64,000 nt of DNA from Lysobacter sp. BMK333-48F3 (GTDB lineage Bacteria > Pseudomonadota > Gammaproteobacteria > Xanthomonadales > Xanthomonadaceae). Position 1 is the first letter of the stretch, and each line of letters starts with the position of its first letter. The stretch lies in NCBI RefSeq assembly GCF_019733395.1, contig NZ_JAIHOO010000001.1, forward strand, positions 186,001 to 250,000, read 5' to 3'. The position numbers and the translations under genes are program-made. The notes beneath the pieces were generated by a model. That model had not been told where the DNA came from. It did no database searches and worked only from the letters and a program-made list of their open reading frames with translations. This document shows, one piece after another, positions 44,656 to 53,687 of this stretch.

Positions 44656-45731
44656 GCGGCCACCTGGCTACAGTCGGCCAGCGCTTCGCGCAGGATGGTG
44701 TCGATGTCGGTTTCTTCTTTCAGGCAGGCGTCGTGCCCGTAGATCGAGCGCAGCACGCGCAGCCGGGTTTCGCCGCGCAGGCGCTCGATCAGGTCGTAGG
44801 ACTCGCTCAGCGGGATCAGCCGGTCCTCGCCGACCGCGACCACCGTGACCGGCAGGCGGATGGTCGAGGGGTCGACCTGCTGCAGGTCGATCGATTCGGA
44901 CAGGCGCAGGAAGGCGGTGGTCGGGGTGCGCGCGACGTACTTGTGGCCGCAATGGTCGAGGTAGTCCTCGGCGTCGACGCGGACCCGGCCGTCGCGCACT
45001 TGCGCGGCGCCGAAGCGTTCGGCGAACTCTTCCGGGGTGCGGTAGCTCAGCACCGCCAGCTCGCGCGCCAGCGCTAGGCCCTGGCTCTCGTCGCACTGCA
45101 GGGCGCCGAGCGCGACCGCGCGGCGCTGCAGCGCGCGCCACGCCGCGGCATAGGGATGGGCGCGGTGGGTGCCGCTGATCGAGACCAGTTCGCCCAGCCG
45201 CGAGGGGTGGCGCGAAGCGAACTGCAGGCCGACCATGGCGCCGTAGGAGTAGCCGATGAAGGCCTGCAGGCAGGAAATGCGCAGCGCGTCGAGCAGGGCC
45301 GCGATGGCGTCGGCCTGATCGGCCGGGTCCAGCGGCGCGTCGAGTTCGCCGTCGGCGCCGACCCAGTCGAACGAGACCAGATGGAAACGCTGCGGGTCCA
45401 GCGCGCGGCCGGCGCCGACCTGGCTATGCCACCAGCCCGGCTCGGCGAACTCGCGGCTCGGCGCCAGGTGGCGGTGGGCGGAAATGCCGCCGGCGACGAA
45501 CAAGGCCGGCAGACCGGCCTCGCCCTGGGTTTCGTAACGCAGCGTCACGCGGCGGCGGCCGGCGTGGCGCAAGTCGAGTTCGATCGCGATTTCGCCGCGG
45601 GTCGCGGCGCCGCGCGCGCTCAGGCGCTCGACGGCGGGAGCCGGGGCCAGCGCGCTGGCTTCGTGGGAAACGAAGCGTTCGCTGGCGTCGAAACTGGCAA
45701 CGGGGCTGTGGGCGAAGCTCATGGCGGGCAT
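44652..45731 (-). CDS. metX: Homoserine O-acyltransferase, MetX family
   Basis: MetX activates homoserine by O-acylation, the entry into methionine synthesis. The 359-residue alpha/beta hydrolase has the oxyanion region LFVAGGISAHRHLAPS, the nucleophile Ser in FIGYSYGAMVGLQFASRHP, the acid Asp in VGEDRLIPLSESYDL and the His in YGHDACLKE. In Xanthomonadaceae MetX-like proteins typically use succinyl-CoA despite the name, so succinyl transfer is likely. The N-terminal 50 residues are poorly conserved; the start could be 45731 or the in-frame ATG at 45722, and neither has a clear Shine-Dalgarno, which may reflect sequestration by the riboswitch leader. First gene of the operon. Confidence 0.88.
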   Translation of the reverse strand: MPAMSFAHSPVASFDASERFVSHEASALAPAPAVERLSARGAATRGEIAIELDLRHAGRRRVTLRYETQGEAGLPALFVAGGISAHRHLAPSREFAEPGWWHSQVGAGRALDPQRFHLVSFDWVGADGELDAPLDPADQADAIAALLDALRISCLQAFIGYSYGAMVGLQFASRHPSRLGELVSISGTHRAHPYAAAWRALQRRAVALGALQCDESQGLALARELAVLSYRTPEEFAERFGAAQVRDGRVRVDAEDYLDHCGHKYVARTPTTAFLRLSESIDLQQVDPSTIRLPVTVVAVGEDRLIPLSESYDLIERLRGETRLRVLRSIYGHDACLKEETDIDTILREALADCSQVAA

Positions 45732-45834
45732 CCGATAGGAACGGGGCCATCGAGCTTGCAAGTCGCAGGTGCGCCGCGAGGGGCGCACTTCGCAACCATC
45801 TTCCGACCGACGCCTCCACACCTCTAGGGCGGGG

Positions 45835-45930
45835 GCGGGCCGCAGGAATTGGCACCTTCGCGCGGCTTGCGCCGCGTTGGGTTGCCCCGGCTTCTAAGGG
45901 CCTGTCCCTCAGCCGGTCTCGATGGATGGG
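45835..45930 (-). ncRNA. SAM riboswitch (S-box type) in the metX leader
   Basis: On the minus strand the leader reads GAGACCGGCTGAGGGA, then CAGGCCCTTAGAAGCC, GGGGCAACC, a GCGGCGCAAGCCGCGC hairpin, and AAGGTGCCAATTCC. These are the conserved pieces of the S-adenosylmethionine S-box in the right order (GAGGGA, GGCCC...GAAGCC, GGCAACC, GGUGC-AAUUCC). The 5' to 3' closing helix is not obvious, which points to the SAM-I/IV-variant rather than the classical SAM-I class. Downstream, a GTGCGCC/GGCGCAC stem (45769-45788) could be the expression platform. It would shut down metX-metB-hom when SAM is high. Confidence 0.8.
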
Positions 45931-45933
45931 CAC

Positions 45934-45962
45934 AGTCTGCCGGCGCCCCCGGGGGCTGTCAA
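45934..45962 (-). promoter_or_regulatory. Promoter of the metX-metB-hom operon
   Basis: A perfect -35 box TTGACA (45957-45962) is followed after 17 bases by CAGACT as -10. Transcription would start just before the riboswitch. Confidence 0.65.
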
Positions 45963-46074
45963 TCGCTTCATCCGCATATAGCGATTTATTATGAGACCCT
46001 GCCCCGGCCGACGCTCCCGGCAACCGGACCGCGGTCGCAATCGCAACCGTCCCCCGGTCGCCATGCGTCGCGCA

Positions 46075-46080
46075 TACACT
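46075..46080 (+). promoter_or_regulatory. Likely -10 box of the phytase-like gene
   Basis: TACACT ends seven bases before the ATG at 46088; no Shine-Dalgarno is visible. This is leaderless-type spacing. Confidence 0.4.
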
Positions 46081-46087
46081 TGCCACG

Positions 46088-47188
46088 ATGACTAGCCGCC
46101 TCCTTGCCGTCGCCCTCAGCGCGACCCTGCTCGCCGCCTGCGCCAGCCGCCCGGTGTTGGAATCGGAAACCCGCACCACCTCGGCGGGGCCGGTGCGGTT
46201 GCGCACCGTGCCCGAGCGCTTCGTGTCCGCGCCCAGTCCGCAGGACGAGCTCGACTCGCTGGCGACCTGGCCCGGCGAAGACGGCAAGACCTGGCTGATC
46301 GCCAGCGCCAAGTCCACCCACCAGTTACAGGTCTACGACGCCGATACCGGCGAGCGCCTGCGCAGCGTCGGCGGCAAGGGCACCGCCCTGGGCCAGTTCA
46401 AGCGCCCCAACGGGCTGGCGGTGTTCGGCGACCACGTGTTCGTGGTCGAGCGCGACAACCGCCGGGTGCAGGTGCTGCGCCTGCCCGACTTCGCCCCCTT
46501 GGCCAGCTTCGGCGAGGCCCAGCTGCGCAGCCCCTACGGCCTGTGGCTGCACGAGACCGCGCCCGGCGAACTGGAGGCCTACGTCACCGACAGCTTCATG
46601 TACGGCGACAAGTACGACCAGGTGCCGCCGCTGAGCGAACTGGATCAGCGCGTGCGCCGCTACCGCCTGCATTTCGACCAGGACGGCCGCCTGAGCAGCG
46701 AGTACCAGGGCGCGTTCGGCGACACCAGCGAGGACGCCGCCCTGCGCGTGGTCGAGTCGATCGCCGGCGACCCGGCCAGCGACCGCCTGCTGATCGCCGA
46801 CGAGGACGAGCGCCATCTGTCGACCCTGCGCGAGTACACCCTGGCCGGCCGCTACACCGGCCGCCGCCTGCCCGACCGCAGCTTCGACGCCCAGGCCGAG
46901 GGCGTGACCCTGTGGAGCTGCGCGGACGGCGGCGGCTACTGGATCGCGGTCGACCAGCTGATGCCGCGCACCGTCTTCCACGTCTTCGACCGCACCACCC
47001 TGGCCCCGCGCGGCAGCTTCCGCGGCGAGGTCACCGCCCACACCGACGGCATCGTCCTGCACGCCGCCGGCACCGCCGGGTTCCCGTTCGGCGCGCTGTA
47101 CGCGGTGCACGACGACCGTTCGGTGGCCGCGTTCGACCTCGGCGAGATCGCCCGCACCCTGTCGCTGTCCTCTTCCTGCCTGAACTGA
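46088..47188 (+). CDS. Beta-propeller lipoprotein, phytase-like
   Basis: The 366-residue product is a lipoprotein (signal MTSRLLAVALSATLLAAC, lipobox LAAC, Cys 18) with a propeller domain: THQLQVYDADTGERLRSVGGKG, RPNGLAVFGDHVFVVERDNRRVQVLRLPDF, IADEDERHLSTLREYTLAGRYTG and AVDQLMPRTVFHVFDR. The acidic strand motifs and the VERDNRRVQVL pattern resemble calcium-dependent beta-propeller phytases, which release phosphate from phytate; NHL or SMP-30-like propellers are the alternative. It is divergent from metX and followed by an M23 peptidase after 21 bases. Confidence 0.65.
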   Translation: MTSRLLAVALSATLLAACASRPVLESETRTTSAGPVRLRTVPERFVSAPSPQDELDSLATWPGEDGKTWLIASAKSTHQLQVYDADTGERLRSVGGKGTALGQFKRPNGLAVFGDHVFVVERDNRRVQVLRLPDFAPLASFGEAQLRSPYGLWLHETAPGELEAYVTDSFMYGDKYDQVPPLSELDQRVRRYRLHFDQDGRLSSEYQGAFGDTSEDAALRVVESIAGDPASDRLLIADEDERHLSTLREYTLAGRYTGRRLPDRSFDAQAEGVTLWSCADGGGYWIAVDQLMPRTVFHVFDRTTLAPRGSFRGEVTAHTDGIVLHAAGTAGFPFGALYAVHDDRSVAAFDLGEIARTLSLSSSCLN

Positions 47189-47209
47189 CGACCCGCCTCC
47201 GATCCGCTC

Positions 47210-48133
47210 ATGCGTGCCTCTCATTATCTTGCCGCCCTGCTCTGCCTGACCGCGCTCGCCGGCGCCGACGCGCGAGCGGGCAAGCTGTACCGCTGGACCG
47301 ACCGCCAGGGCATCGTCCATTACGGCGATCGCGCGCCCGACCGTGCGCCGCCGGCGGAAATCGAACGCATCCCGTTCCGCACCGAGCCGGGCGCGATCGC
47401 CCGCCTGCGCGTGCTGCAGGAAGGCGAGCGCTACCTGGCCTGGGCCGACAACAGCCTGGCCGGGCCGATCGAGGTGCGGCTGGATTTCACCCACAGCAAC
47501 AACATCGTCGGCTCGCCGCACCTGCCGGCGCGGGCGATCCTGGACGCGCGCAGCAGCGCGGTGGTGGCGGTGCTCAGCGCCCAGGATCCGACCCGCGGCG
47601 GCGACTTCGAACTGAACATGCGCAGTACCCCAGGCGACCCGGACGCGCGCGCGCGCAACGTCGACTACCTGCTGCCGCTGCAACAGCAGCAGTTCCGCAT
47701 CGACCAGGGCTACGGCGGCCACTTCAGCCACAGCGAGCCCGAACACCGCTACGCGGTCGACTTCGCCGCCGACATCGGCACCCCGGTGCTGGCCGCGCGC
47801 GACGGCACGGTGATGCAGGTCGAATCCGATTTCGACAAGGCCGGGCTGAACCTGGAGAAGTACGGCGACCGCGCCAACTTCGTCCGCATCCTCCACGACG
47901 ACGGCAGCATGGCCCTGTACGCCCACCTCAAGGACGACGGCGGGGTGCTGGTCCGGCTCGGCCAGCGGGTCCGCGCCGGGCAGCAGATCGGCCTGTCCGG
48001 CAACACCGGCTTCAGCACCGGCCCGCACCTGCACTTCGCGGTCCAGGTCAACCGCGGCATGCGCCTGGAATCGATCCCGTTCCGGATGAGCGGCCCGCAG
48101 GGCCCGCTGCACCTGGGCGGCGGGGCGCGCTGA
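47210..48133 (+). CDS. Exported M23 peptidase with DUF4124 domain
   Basis: The 307-residue product has a signal peptide (cleavage after DARAG), an N-terminal DUF4124 module (KLYRWTDRQGIVHYGDRAP), a beta-rich middle and a LytM/M23 metallopeptidase domain (about 165-290). The zinc and catalytic motifs are present: H-x-x-x-D in HRYAVDFAADIGTPVLAARDG and H-x-H in GPHLHFAVQVNRG. It should cut or bind peptidoglycan cross-bridges in the periplasm or outside. All zinc ligands appear intact, so an active enzyme is more likely than an EnvC/NlpD-type activator. Confidence 0.92.
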   Translation: MRASHYLAALLCLTALAGADARAGKLYRWTDRQGIVHYGDRAPDRAPPAEIERIPFRTEPGAIARLRVLQEGERYLAWADNSLAGPIEVRLDFTHSNNIVGSPHLPARAILDARSSAVVAVLSAQDPTRGGDFELNMRSTPGDPDARARNVDYLLPLQQQQFRIDQGYGGHFSHSEPEHRYAVDFAADIGTPVLAARDGTVMQVESDFDKAGLNLEKYGDRANFVRILHDDGSMALYAHLKDDGGVLVRLGQRVRAGQQIGLSGNTGFSTGPHLHFAVQVNRGMRLESIPFRMSGPQGPLHLGGGAR

Positions 48134-48199
48134 GCCCCGCCCGGCGGCCGCGGGCCGCCCCGCGGACCCGGCCCACCCGGCGCCGGCGGCGCACGCGGG

Positions 48200-48205
48200 T
48201 ATAAT
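48200..48205 (+). promoter_or_regulatory. -10 box of prfC
   Basis: A perfect TATAAT lies 47 bases before the prfC ATG in very GC-rich surroundings. No clear -35 is seen. Confidence 0.6.
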
Positions 48206-48252
48206 CGCCGCCTTCCTCTCGACTCCCGACGCGCCCCGGGCGCGCCGTTCCC

Positions 48253-49857
48253 ATGTCCGAAGTCACCCAGCAAGCCCTCCGCCGCCGCACTTTCGCGATC
48301 ATTTCGCACCCCGACGCCGGCAAGACCACCCTGACCGAAAAGCTGCTGCTGTTCGGCGGCGCGATCCAGATGGCCGGCTCGGTCAAGGGCCGCAAGGCCG
48401 CGCGCCATGCGACGTCCGACTGGATGGCGCTGGAAAAGGAGCGCGGCATCTCGGTGACCTCCTCGGTGATGCAGTTCCCCTACGAGGGCCGCATCGTCAA
48501 CCTGCTCGACACCCCCGGCCACGCCGACTTCGGCGAAGACACCTACCGCGTGCTCACCGCGGTCGACTCGGCGCTGATGGTCATCGACGTGGCCAAGGGC
48601 GTCGAAGAACGCACGATCAAGCTGATGGAGGTGTGCCGCCTGCGCGACACGCCGATCATGAGCTTCATCAACAAGCTCGACCGCGAAGGCAAGAACCCGA
48701 TCGACCTGCTCGACGAGGTCGAGTCGGTGCTCGGCATCCAGTGCGCGCCGATCACCTGGCCGATCGGCATGGGCCAGCGCCTGAAGGGCGTAGTCCACCT
48801 GATCAGCGGCGAAGTGCACCTGTACGAGCAGGGCCGCAACTTCACCCGCCAGGACTCGACCATCTTCGCCTCGATCGACGACCCGGCGCTGGAAGCGCGG
48901 ATCGGCGTCGGCATGCTGGCCGAACTGCGCGAGGAACTGGAACTGGTCGAAGGCGCCTCGCATCCGTTCGACAAGGCCAAGTACCTGGCCGGCGAGCAGA
49001 CCCCGGTGTTCTTCGGCTCGGCGGTCAACAACTTCGGCGTGCAGCTGCTGCTGGACTTCTTCGTCGAGCACGCACCGTCGCCGAAGCCGCGCGAGACCAC
49101 CAGCCGCGACGTGCAGCCCGACGAAGACAAGCTGTCCGGCTTCGTGTTCAAGATCCAGGCCAACATGGACCCGCAGCACCGCGACCGGGTCGCGTTCATG
49201 CGCATCTGCTCGGGCAAGTTCAGCGCCGGCATGAAGGCCTTCCATCCGCGCACCGGCAAGGAAGTGAAGCTGGCCAACGCGCTGACCTTCATGGCTAGCG
49301 ACCGCGAGATCGCCGAAACCGCCTTCCCCGGCGACGTGATCGGCATCCACAACCACGGCACGATCTCGATCGGCGACAGCTTCAGCGAAGGCGAGAGCCT
49401 GGCCTTCACCGGCATCCCCAACTTCGCCCCGGAACTGTTCCGCCGCGCCCGCCTGCGCGACCCGCTCAAGCTCAAGCAGCTGCAGAAGGGCCTGGCCCAG
49501 CTGTCGGAGGAAGGCGCGACCCAGTTCTTCCGCCCGCTGATGAGCAACGATCTGATCCTCGGCGCGGTCGGCGTGCTGCAGTTCGACGTGGTCGCCTACC
49601 GGCTCAAGGACGAATACGGCGTCGACGCCAGCTTCGAGCAGGTCTCGGTCGCGACCGCGCGCTGGATCCGCTGCAGCGACGCCAAGAAGCTGGAAGAGTT
49701 CCGCGACAAGAACGCGCTCAACCTGGCCGTCGACGCCGCCGGCCAGCTGGTCTATCTGGCGCCGACCCGGGTCAACCTGCAGCTGGCCCAGGAACGCGCC
49801 CCCGGCGTCGAGTTCCTGGCCACCCGCGAACACGCGCACGCGGTGGCCGTCGACTGA
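48253..49857 (+). CDS. prfC: Peptide chain release factor 3
   Basis: RF3 is the GTPase that removes RF1 and RF2 from the ribosome after termination. The 534-residue product has G1 [14 protein letters not shown]2/G3 [14 protein letters not shown] and [17 protein letters not shown]4 [12 protein letters not shown], and the C-terminal domains with [27 protein letters not shown] and [20 protein letters not shown], distinguishing it from EF-G and TypA. Length is normal. Its stop shares a base with the ATG of the next gene. Confidence 0.97.
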   Translation: MSEVTQQALRRRTFAIISHPDAGKTTLTEKLLLFGGAIQMAGSVKGRKAARHATSDWMALEKERGISVTSSVMQFPYEGRIVNLLDTPGHADFGEDTYRVLTAVDSALMVIDVAKGVEERTIKLMEVCRLRDTPIMSFINKLDREGKNPIDLLDEVESVLGIQCAPITWPIGMGQRLKGVVHLISGEVHLYEQGRNFTRQDSTIFASIDDPALEARIGVGMLAELREELELVEGASHPFDKAKYLAGEQTPVFFGSAVNNFGVQLLLDFFVEHAPSPKPRETTSRDVQPDEDKLSGFVFKIQANMDPQHRDRVAFMRICSGKFSAGMKAFHPRTGKEVKLANALTFMASDREIAETAFPGDVIGIHNHGTISIGDSFSEGESLAFTGIPNFAPELFRRARLRDPLKLKQLQKGLAQLSEEGATQFFRPLMSNDLILGAVGVLQFDVVAYRLKDEYGVDASFEQVSVATARWIRCSDAKKLEEFRDKNALNLAVDAAGQLVYLAPTRVNLQLAQERAPGVEFLATREHAHAVAVD

Positions 49858-50345
49858 TGTCGCCGCTGCGCCAATGGTGGTTGTACTTGTTGAGCAAGCG
49901 CAGCGAAGTCGCCGCGCTCGACTACAAGGACGCCTACATGGCCAAGGTGATCATGGACATCCACCGCCTGCGCGCCGACAAGGCGCAGGCGCTGGTGCCG
50001 CTGCGCGAGCTGCACCCGATCCACCGCATCGACCGCGAATCGGCGCAGCAGGCCACCGCGGCGCGCGCCCTGGCGCTGCTCGCGCGCCGCGACGAACTGC
50101 TGGCGCGCGGCAAGCTCGATCTGGCCGCGCTGAGCGAGATCATTCCCTCGGTCTCGCAGATCAAGGTGGTCCGCGACGGCGCGCGCTGGCTGGCCTTCGA
50201 AGGCAACGGCCGCCTGTATGCGATGCGCCAGGCCTTCGGCGCGGAGTGCGCGCTGCCGGTCGAAGTCGAGGAGTACCGCTTCGCCCGTCCGGCCAAGATC
50301 CAGCGCCGGCTGCGCCGGATCCGCCGTCTGAACGAACTCGAGTAA
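49857..50345 (+). CDS. Unknown protein coupled to prfC
   Basis: The 162-residue product is not one I can name. It begins [38 protein letters not shown], continues with VPLRELHPIHRIDRES, then KVVRDGARWLAFEGNGRLYAMRQAF and a basic tail (RPAKIQRRLRRIRRL). The VPLRELHPI and FEGNGRLYA pieces recall the ParB/sulfiredoxin-like fold, but the match is too weak to assign. The ATG overlaps the prfC stop by one base, so it is translated with RF3. The arginine-rich end could bind nucleic acid. A nine-base-pair hairpin (50358-50378) follows. Confidence 0.7.
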   Translation: MSPLRQWWLYLLSKRSEVAALDYKDAYMAKVIMDIHRLRADKAQALVPLRELHPIHRIDRESAQQATAARALALLARRDELLARGKLDLAALSEIIPSVSQIKVVRDGARWLAFEGNGRLYAMRQAFGAECALPVEVEEYRFARPAKIQRRLRRIRRLNELE

Positions 50346-50430
50346 GTCCGCCCGCTCCGATGCTGCGCGGCAGCATCGACTAGCATCGTCCGGTCGGCCG
50401 AGCCGGCCGGCGTCCATACGGGAGGGGATC

Positions 50431-50670
50431 ATGTACTACCTGGGCATCGCGCTGTGTCTGATCGGCGGTCTGTGGATCGTGGTCAACGCGTTCCGCAAGA
50501 GCATCTGGTGGGGGCTGGGTTCGCTGTTGATACCGTTCGTGGCGCTGGTGTTCGCGATCATGAATTTCGCCGCCAACAAGATCCCGCTGGCGATCTATGT
50601 CGTCGGCATCGTGCTGATCCTGGTCGGCATGCCGTCGATGTCGCAGTACGCGACGGCGCCGGCGGGCTGA
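50431..50670 (+). CDS. Small two- to three-helix membrane protein
   Basis: The 79-residue product is almost wholly hydrophobic: helices at about 2-20, 28-47 and 53-70, with a short basic loop (FRKS) after the first. GGGAGGGG gives a strong Shine-Dalgarno. The function is unknown; similar small integral proteins are common and poorly characterised. Confidence 0.75.
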   Translation: MYYLGIALCLIGGLWIVVNAFRKSIWWGLGSLLIPFVALVFAIMNFAANKIPLAIYVVGIVLILVGMPSMSQYATAPAG

Positions 50671-50837
50671 GCGCATCGGCCCGGTCCGCGGAGTCCCGGC
50701 CGGGATTCCGCGGACGACGTGCGCCGCAGCGCCGGCGTGATGCGCTTGGCGAAACCGGACCGCCGTCGCCTTACCGCGTCGGTCGGTTCGCGCCGGGGCC
50801 GAGCATTTGCTCCAGACCGCGCTAGGATGCTGGGACC

Positions 50838-51503
50838 ATGCCTATCGCCCATGCCCCCGCTCACGGCGACCATTCGATCCGCGAAGAGATCGCCAATGCC
50901 CTGACCCACGGCCTCGGCGCCACCGCCGCGCTCGCCGGCGGTTCGGTGATGATCACCCTGGCCGCCCTGTACGGCGACGCCTGGCAGCTCGGCAGCTCGA
51001 TCGTGTTCGGGATCAGCCTGTTGCTGCTGTACCTGGCCTCGACCCTGTATCACGCGATCCAGCACCCGATCGCCAAAGGCCGGCTCAAGGTCTTCGACCA
51101 TTGCGCGATCTACCTGCTGATCGCCGGCACCTACACCCCGTTCACCCTGATCGGCCTGCGCGGCCCCTGGGGCTGGGGCCTGTTCGCGGCGATCTGGGGC
51201 CTGGCCCTGGCCGGGATCGTGTTCAAGCTGTTCTACACCGGCCGCTTCAAGCTGTTGTCGACCCTGATCTACATCGCCATGGGCTGGCTGGTGCTGGTGG
51301 CGATCAAGCCACTGGTGCAGGCGCTGGAGCCGTGGACCCTGGGTTGGCTGCTCGCCGGCGGCCTGTGCTACACCCTCGGCACGGTGTTCTATCACCGGCC
51401 TTCGCTGCGCTACTCGCACGCGATCTGGCATCTGTTCGTCGTCGCCGGCAGCGTCTGCCACTACATCGCGGTGCTGTCGCAAGTGGTGCCGTCGCCGGCC
51501 TGA
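50838..51503 (+). CDS. Hemolysin III / YqfA-family membrane protein
   Basis: The 221-residue product has seven predicted membrane helices and the motifs of the PAQR/hemolysin-III family: SIREEIANALTHGLGATAALAG, YLASTLYHAIQHP, KVFDHCAIYLLIAGTYTPF, GTVFYHRP and the C-terminal SHAIWHLFVVAGSVCHYIAVL. The conserved Ser, Asp and three His form a buried zinc site in this family. Some members are linked to membrane-lipid homeostasis; haemolytic activity should not be assumed from the name. A TAGGAT box lies nine bases before the ATG. Confidence 0.93.
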   Translation: MPIAHAPAHGDHSIREEIANALTHGLGATAALAGGSVMITLAALYGDAWQLGSSIVFGISLLLLYLASTLYHAIQHPIAKGRLKVFDHCAIYLLIAGTYTPFTLIGLRGPWGWGLFAAIWGLALAGIVFKLFYTGRFKLLSTLIYIAMGWLVLVAIKPLVQALEPWTLGWLLAGGLCYTLGTVFYHRPSLRYSHAIWHLFVVAGSVCHYIAVLSQVVPSPA

Positions 51504-51653
51504 ACGCCGCGGCGCCCGTCCACGGCGCGTTCACTTCCGCTTTACCGGGGTCTGGCGATGGTGGGCCCATCGTAGCGAACAGGTCCCCACGCGCGGGCCG
51601 AATGGAGTGCGCCGAAGCGCCTCCGGCACGATCGGCCGGCGCCAGCCCCCGCG

Positions 51654-53669
51654 ATGAGCCAGCTCCCGACAAGCCAGCTTCCGATAAGCCAGCTCCCGAC
51701 AAGCGAGTCCCATCCGCAGACTCCGCAGTCCACCGACGCCGCCGCGCCGTCCTGGCGCGCGCGCCTGCGCCGCCACCCGCTGCGCACCGGCTTCGGCCTG
51801 CTCGCGCTCGCCGTGCTGGCGCTGATCCTGCTGTGGGACTGGAACTGGTTCAAAGGCCCGATCGAACGCCAGGTCGAGGCGCGCACCGGGCGCCGGCTGG
51901 AAATCGCCGGCGACCTCGACGTCGACCTGGGCCGGACGCCGGTGATCCGCGCCGACGGCCTGAGCTTCGCCAATGCGTCTTGGGCGCGGCGGCCGCTGAT
52001 GGCCAGCGCGCAGCGCCTGGAGTTGGCGATCGAGCTGTGGCCTTTGCTCAAGGGCAAGGTCCGCATTGCCGAAATCCGCCTGCGCCAGCCGCGCCTGAAC
52101 CTGCAGGGCGACGCCAAGCACGGCGGCAACTGGAAGTTCGAACGCGGCGGCGACGGCGAGTTGCCGGTGTTCCGGCGGATCTGGATCGACGACGGCCGGA
52201 TGGAATTCCTCGATCCGGCCGGCAAGACCGATCTGAACCTGCGCGTCGCCAGCCGCGCCGCGCAACGCGCCGATGCCGCGCCGCCGGTACAGGTCGAGGG
52301 CAGCGGACGCTGGAAGGGCAATCCGTTCAAGCTGCACGGCCGCGCCGAATCGCCGCTGGAACTGCAGCACGCGCAGCGACCGTACCGACTCGACCTGCGC
52401 GCCAGCGCCGGCGCGACCCGCGCCCACGCACGCGGCGAGGTGGTCGACCCGTTCCACCTGCGCGACTTCGAGCTGCAACTGGCCCTGGCCGGCAAGAACC
52501 TGGCCGACCTGTATCCGCTGCTCGGCCTGGCCATTCCCGACACCCCGCCTTATGCGCTCGACGGCCGCCTGAGCCGCGAAGGCGCGAACTGGCGCTATCG
52601 GCGTTTCAGCGGCCGGGTCGGCGACAGCGATCTGTCCGGCGACGCCAGCGTCGCCACCGGCGGGCCGCGTCCGTACCTGCGCGCCGACCTGGTCTCCAAG
52701 CGGCTGGACTTCGACGACCTGGCCGGCTTCGTCGGCGCGCCGCCGCAAACCGGACGCGGCGAAAGCACCAATCCCGAACTCGCCGCCGAGAACGCGCGCC
52801 TGCAGGCCAGCCCCAAGCTGCTGCCGGACACGCCCTACCAGCTCGACAAGCTGCGCGCGATGGACGCCGACGTGCGCCTGCGCGCCAACCGCATCAACGC
52901 GCCGGGCTGGCCGTTGGACGACATGCAGGCGCACCTGCTGCTGGAGAACGGCCTGCTGCGCCTGGCGCCGCTGAACTTCGGCGTCGCCGACGGCGAGATC
53001 CGCTCGAGCATCGTCATGGACGCGCGCCAGGCGCCGATCCGCACCCGCGCCAACATCGACGCGCGCGGCCTGACCCTGGCCAAGCTGTTGCCGAAGGTCA
53101 AGCTGGCCAGCGACGCGGTCGGCAAGGTCGGCGGCCGGATCGCCCTCAACGGCCAGGGCAACTCGATCGCGCGCATGCTCGGCAGCAGCGACGGCGAGGT
53201 CGCGGTCGGCATGGGTCCGGGCCAGATCAGCAACCTGCTGATGGAATTCACCGGCCTCGACCTGGCCGAGATCCTCAAGTTCAAGCTCACCCGCGACCGC
53301 AAGATCCCGATCCGCTGCGCGTTCGGCGATTTCGCCGTCGCCGACGGAGTAATGACCGCGCGCGCGCTGGCCTTCGACACCAGCGACACCTTGCTGGTCG
53401 GCAAGGGCACGATCGATCTGGCGCAGGAAAAACTCGACCTGACCATCCGCGCCCGGCCCAAGGACCGCAGCCTGTTGGCCCTGCGCACGCCGCTGTACGT
53501 CGGCGGCAGCTTCAAGCAGCCCAGCGCGCGCCCGGACTTCGGCCGCCTGGGCCTGCGCGGCGCGGCGGCGCTGGCCCTGGGCAGCATCGCCCCGCCGGCG
53601 GCCTTGCTGGCGACGCTGGAACTGGGTCCGGGCAAGGACGCGAGCTGCGCCGGGCACGCGGCGAACTGA
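51654..53669 (+). CDS. AsmA-family inner-membrane protein
   Basis: The 671-residue product has a cytoplasmic tail (about 1-43), one membrane helix (about 46-62) and a long periplasmic part with the AsmA signature: WFKGPIERQVEARTGRRLEIAGDLDVDLGRTPVIRADGLSFANASW at its start and TGLDLAEILKFKLTRDRKIPIRCAFGDFAVADGVMTARALAFDTSDTLLVGKGTIDL near its end. AsmA-like proteins bridge the envelope and take part in phospholipid transport between membranes. The cytoplasmic tail starts with a five-residue repeat (SQLPT/SQLPI) encoded by 15-bp DNA repeats. It converges on the twin lipoproteins 18 bases further on. Confidence 0.9.
   Translation: MSQLPTSQLPISQLPTSESHPQTPQSTDAAAPSWRARLRRHPLRTGFGLLALAVLALILLWDWNWFKGPIERQVEARTGRRLEIAGDLDVDLGRTPVIRADGLSFANASWARRPLMASAQRLELAIELWPLLKGKVRIAEIRLRQPRLNLQGDAKHGGNWKFERGGDGELPVFRRIWIDDGRMEFLDPAGKTDLNLRVASRAAQRADAAPPVQVEGSGRWKGNPFKLHGRAESPLELQHAQRPYRLDLRASAGATRAHARGEVVDPFHLRDFELQLALAGKNLADLYPLLGLAIPDTPPYALDGRLSREGANWRYRRFSGRVGDSDLSGDASVATGGPRPYLRADLVSKRLDFDDLAGFVGAPPQTGRGESTNPELAAENARLQASPKLLPDTPYQLDKLRAMDADVRLRANRINAPGWPLDDMQAHLLLENGLLRLAPLNFGVADGEIRSSIVMDARQAPIRTRANIDARGLTLAKLLPKVKLASDAVGKVGGRIALNGQGNSIARMLGSSDGEVAVGMGPGQISNLLMEFTGLDLAEILKFKLTRDRKIPIRCAFGDFAVADGVMTARALAFDTSDTLLVGKGTIDLAQEKLDLTIRARPKDRSLLALRTPLYVGGSFKQPSARPDFGRLGLRGAAALALGSIAPPAALLATLELGPGKDASCAGHAAN
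51657..51701 (+). repeat. Three tandem 15-bp repeats in the AsmA gene
   Basis: AGCCAGCTCCCGACA, AGCCAGCTTCCGATA and AGCCAGCTCCCGACA follow the ATG directly. Each unit codes for SQLPT or SQLPI. Copy-number change would lengthen or shorten the cytoplasmic tail without breaking the frame. Confidence 0.9.
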
Positions 53670-53687
53670 ACGCCGGCGCGGCTACGG

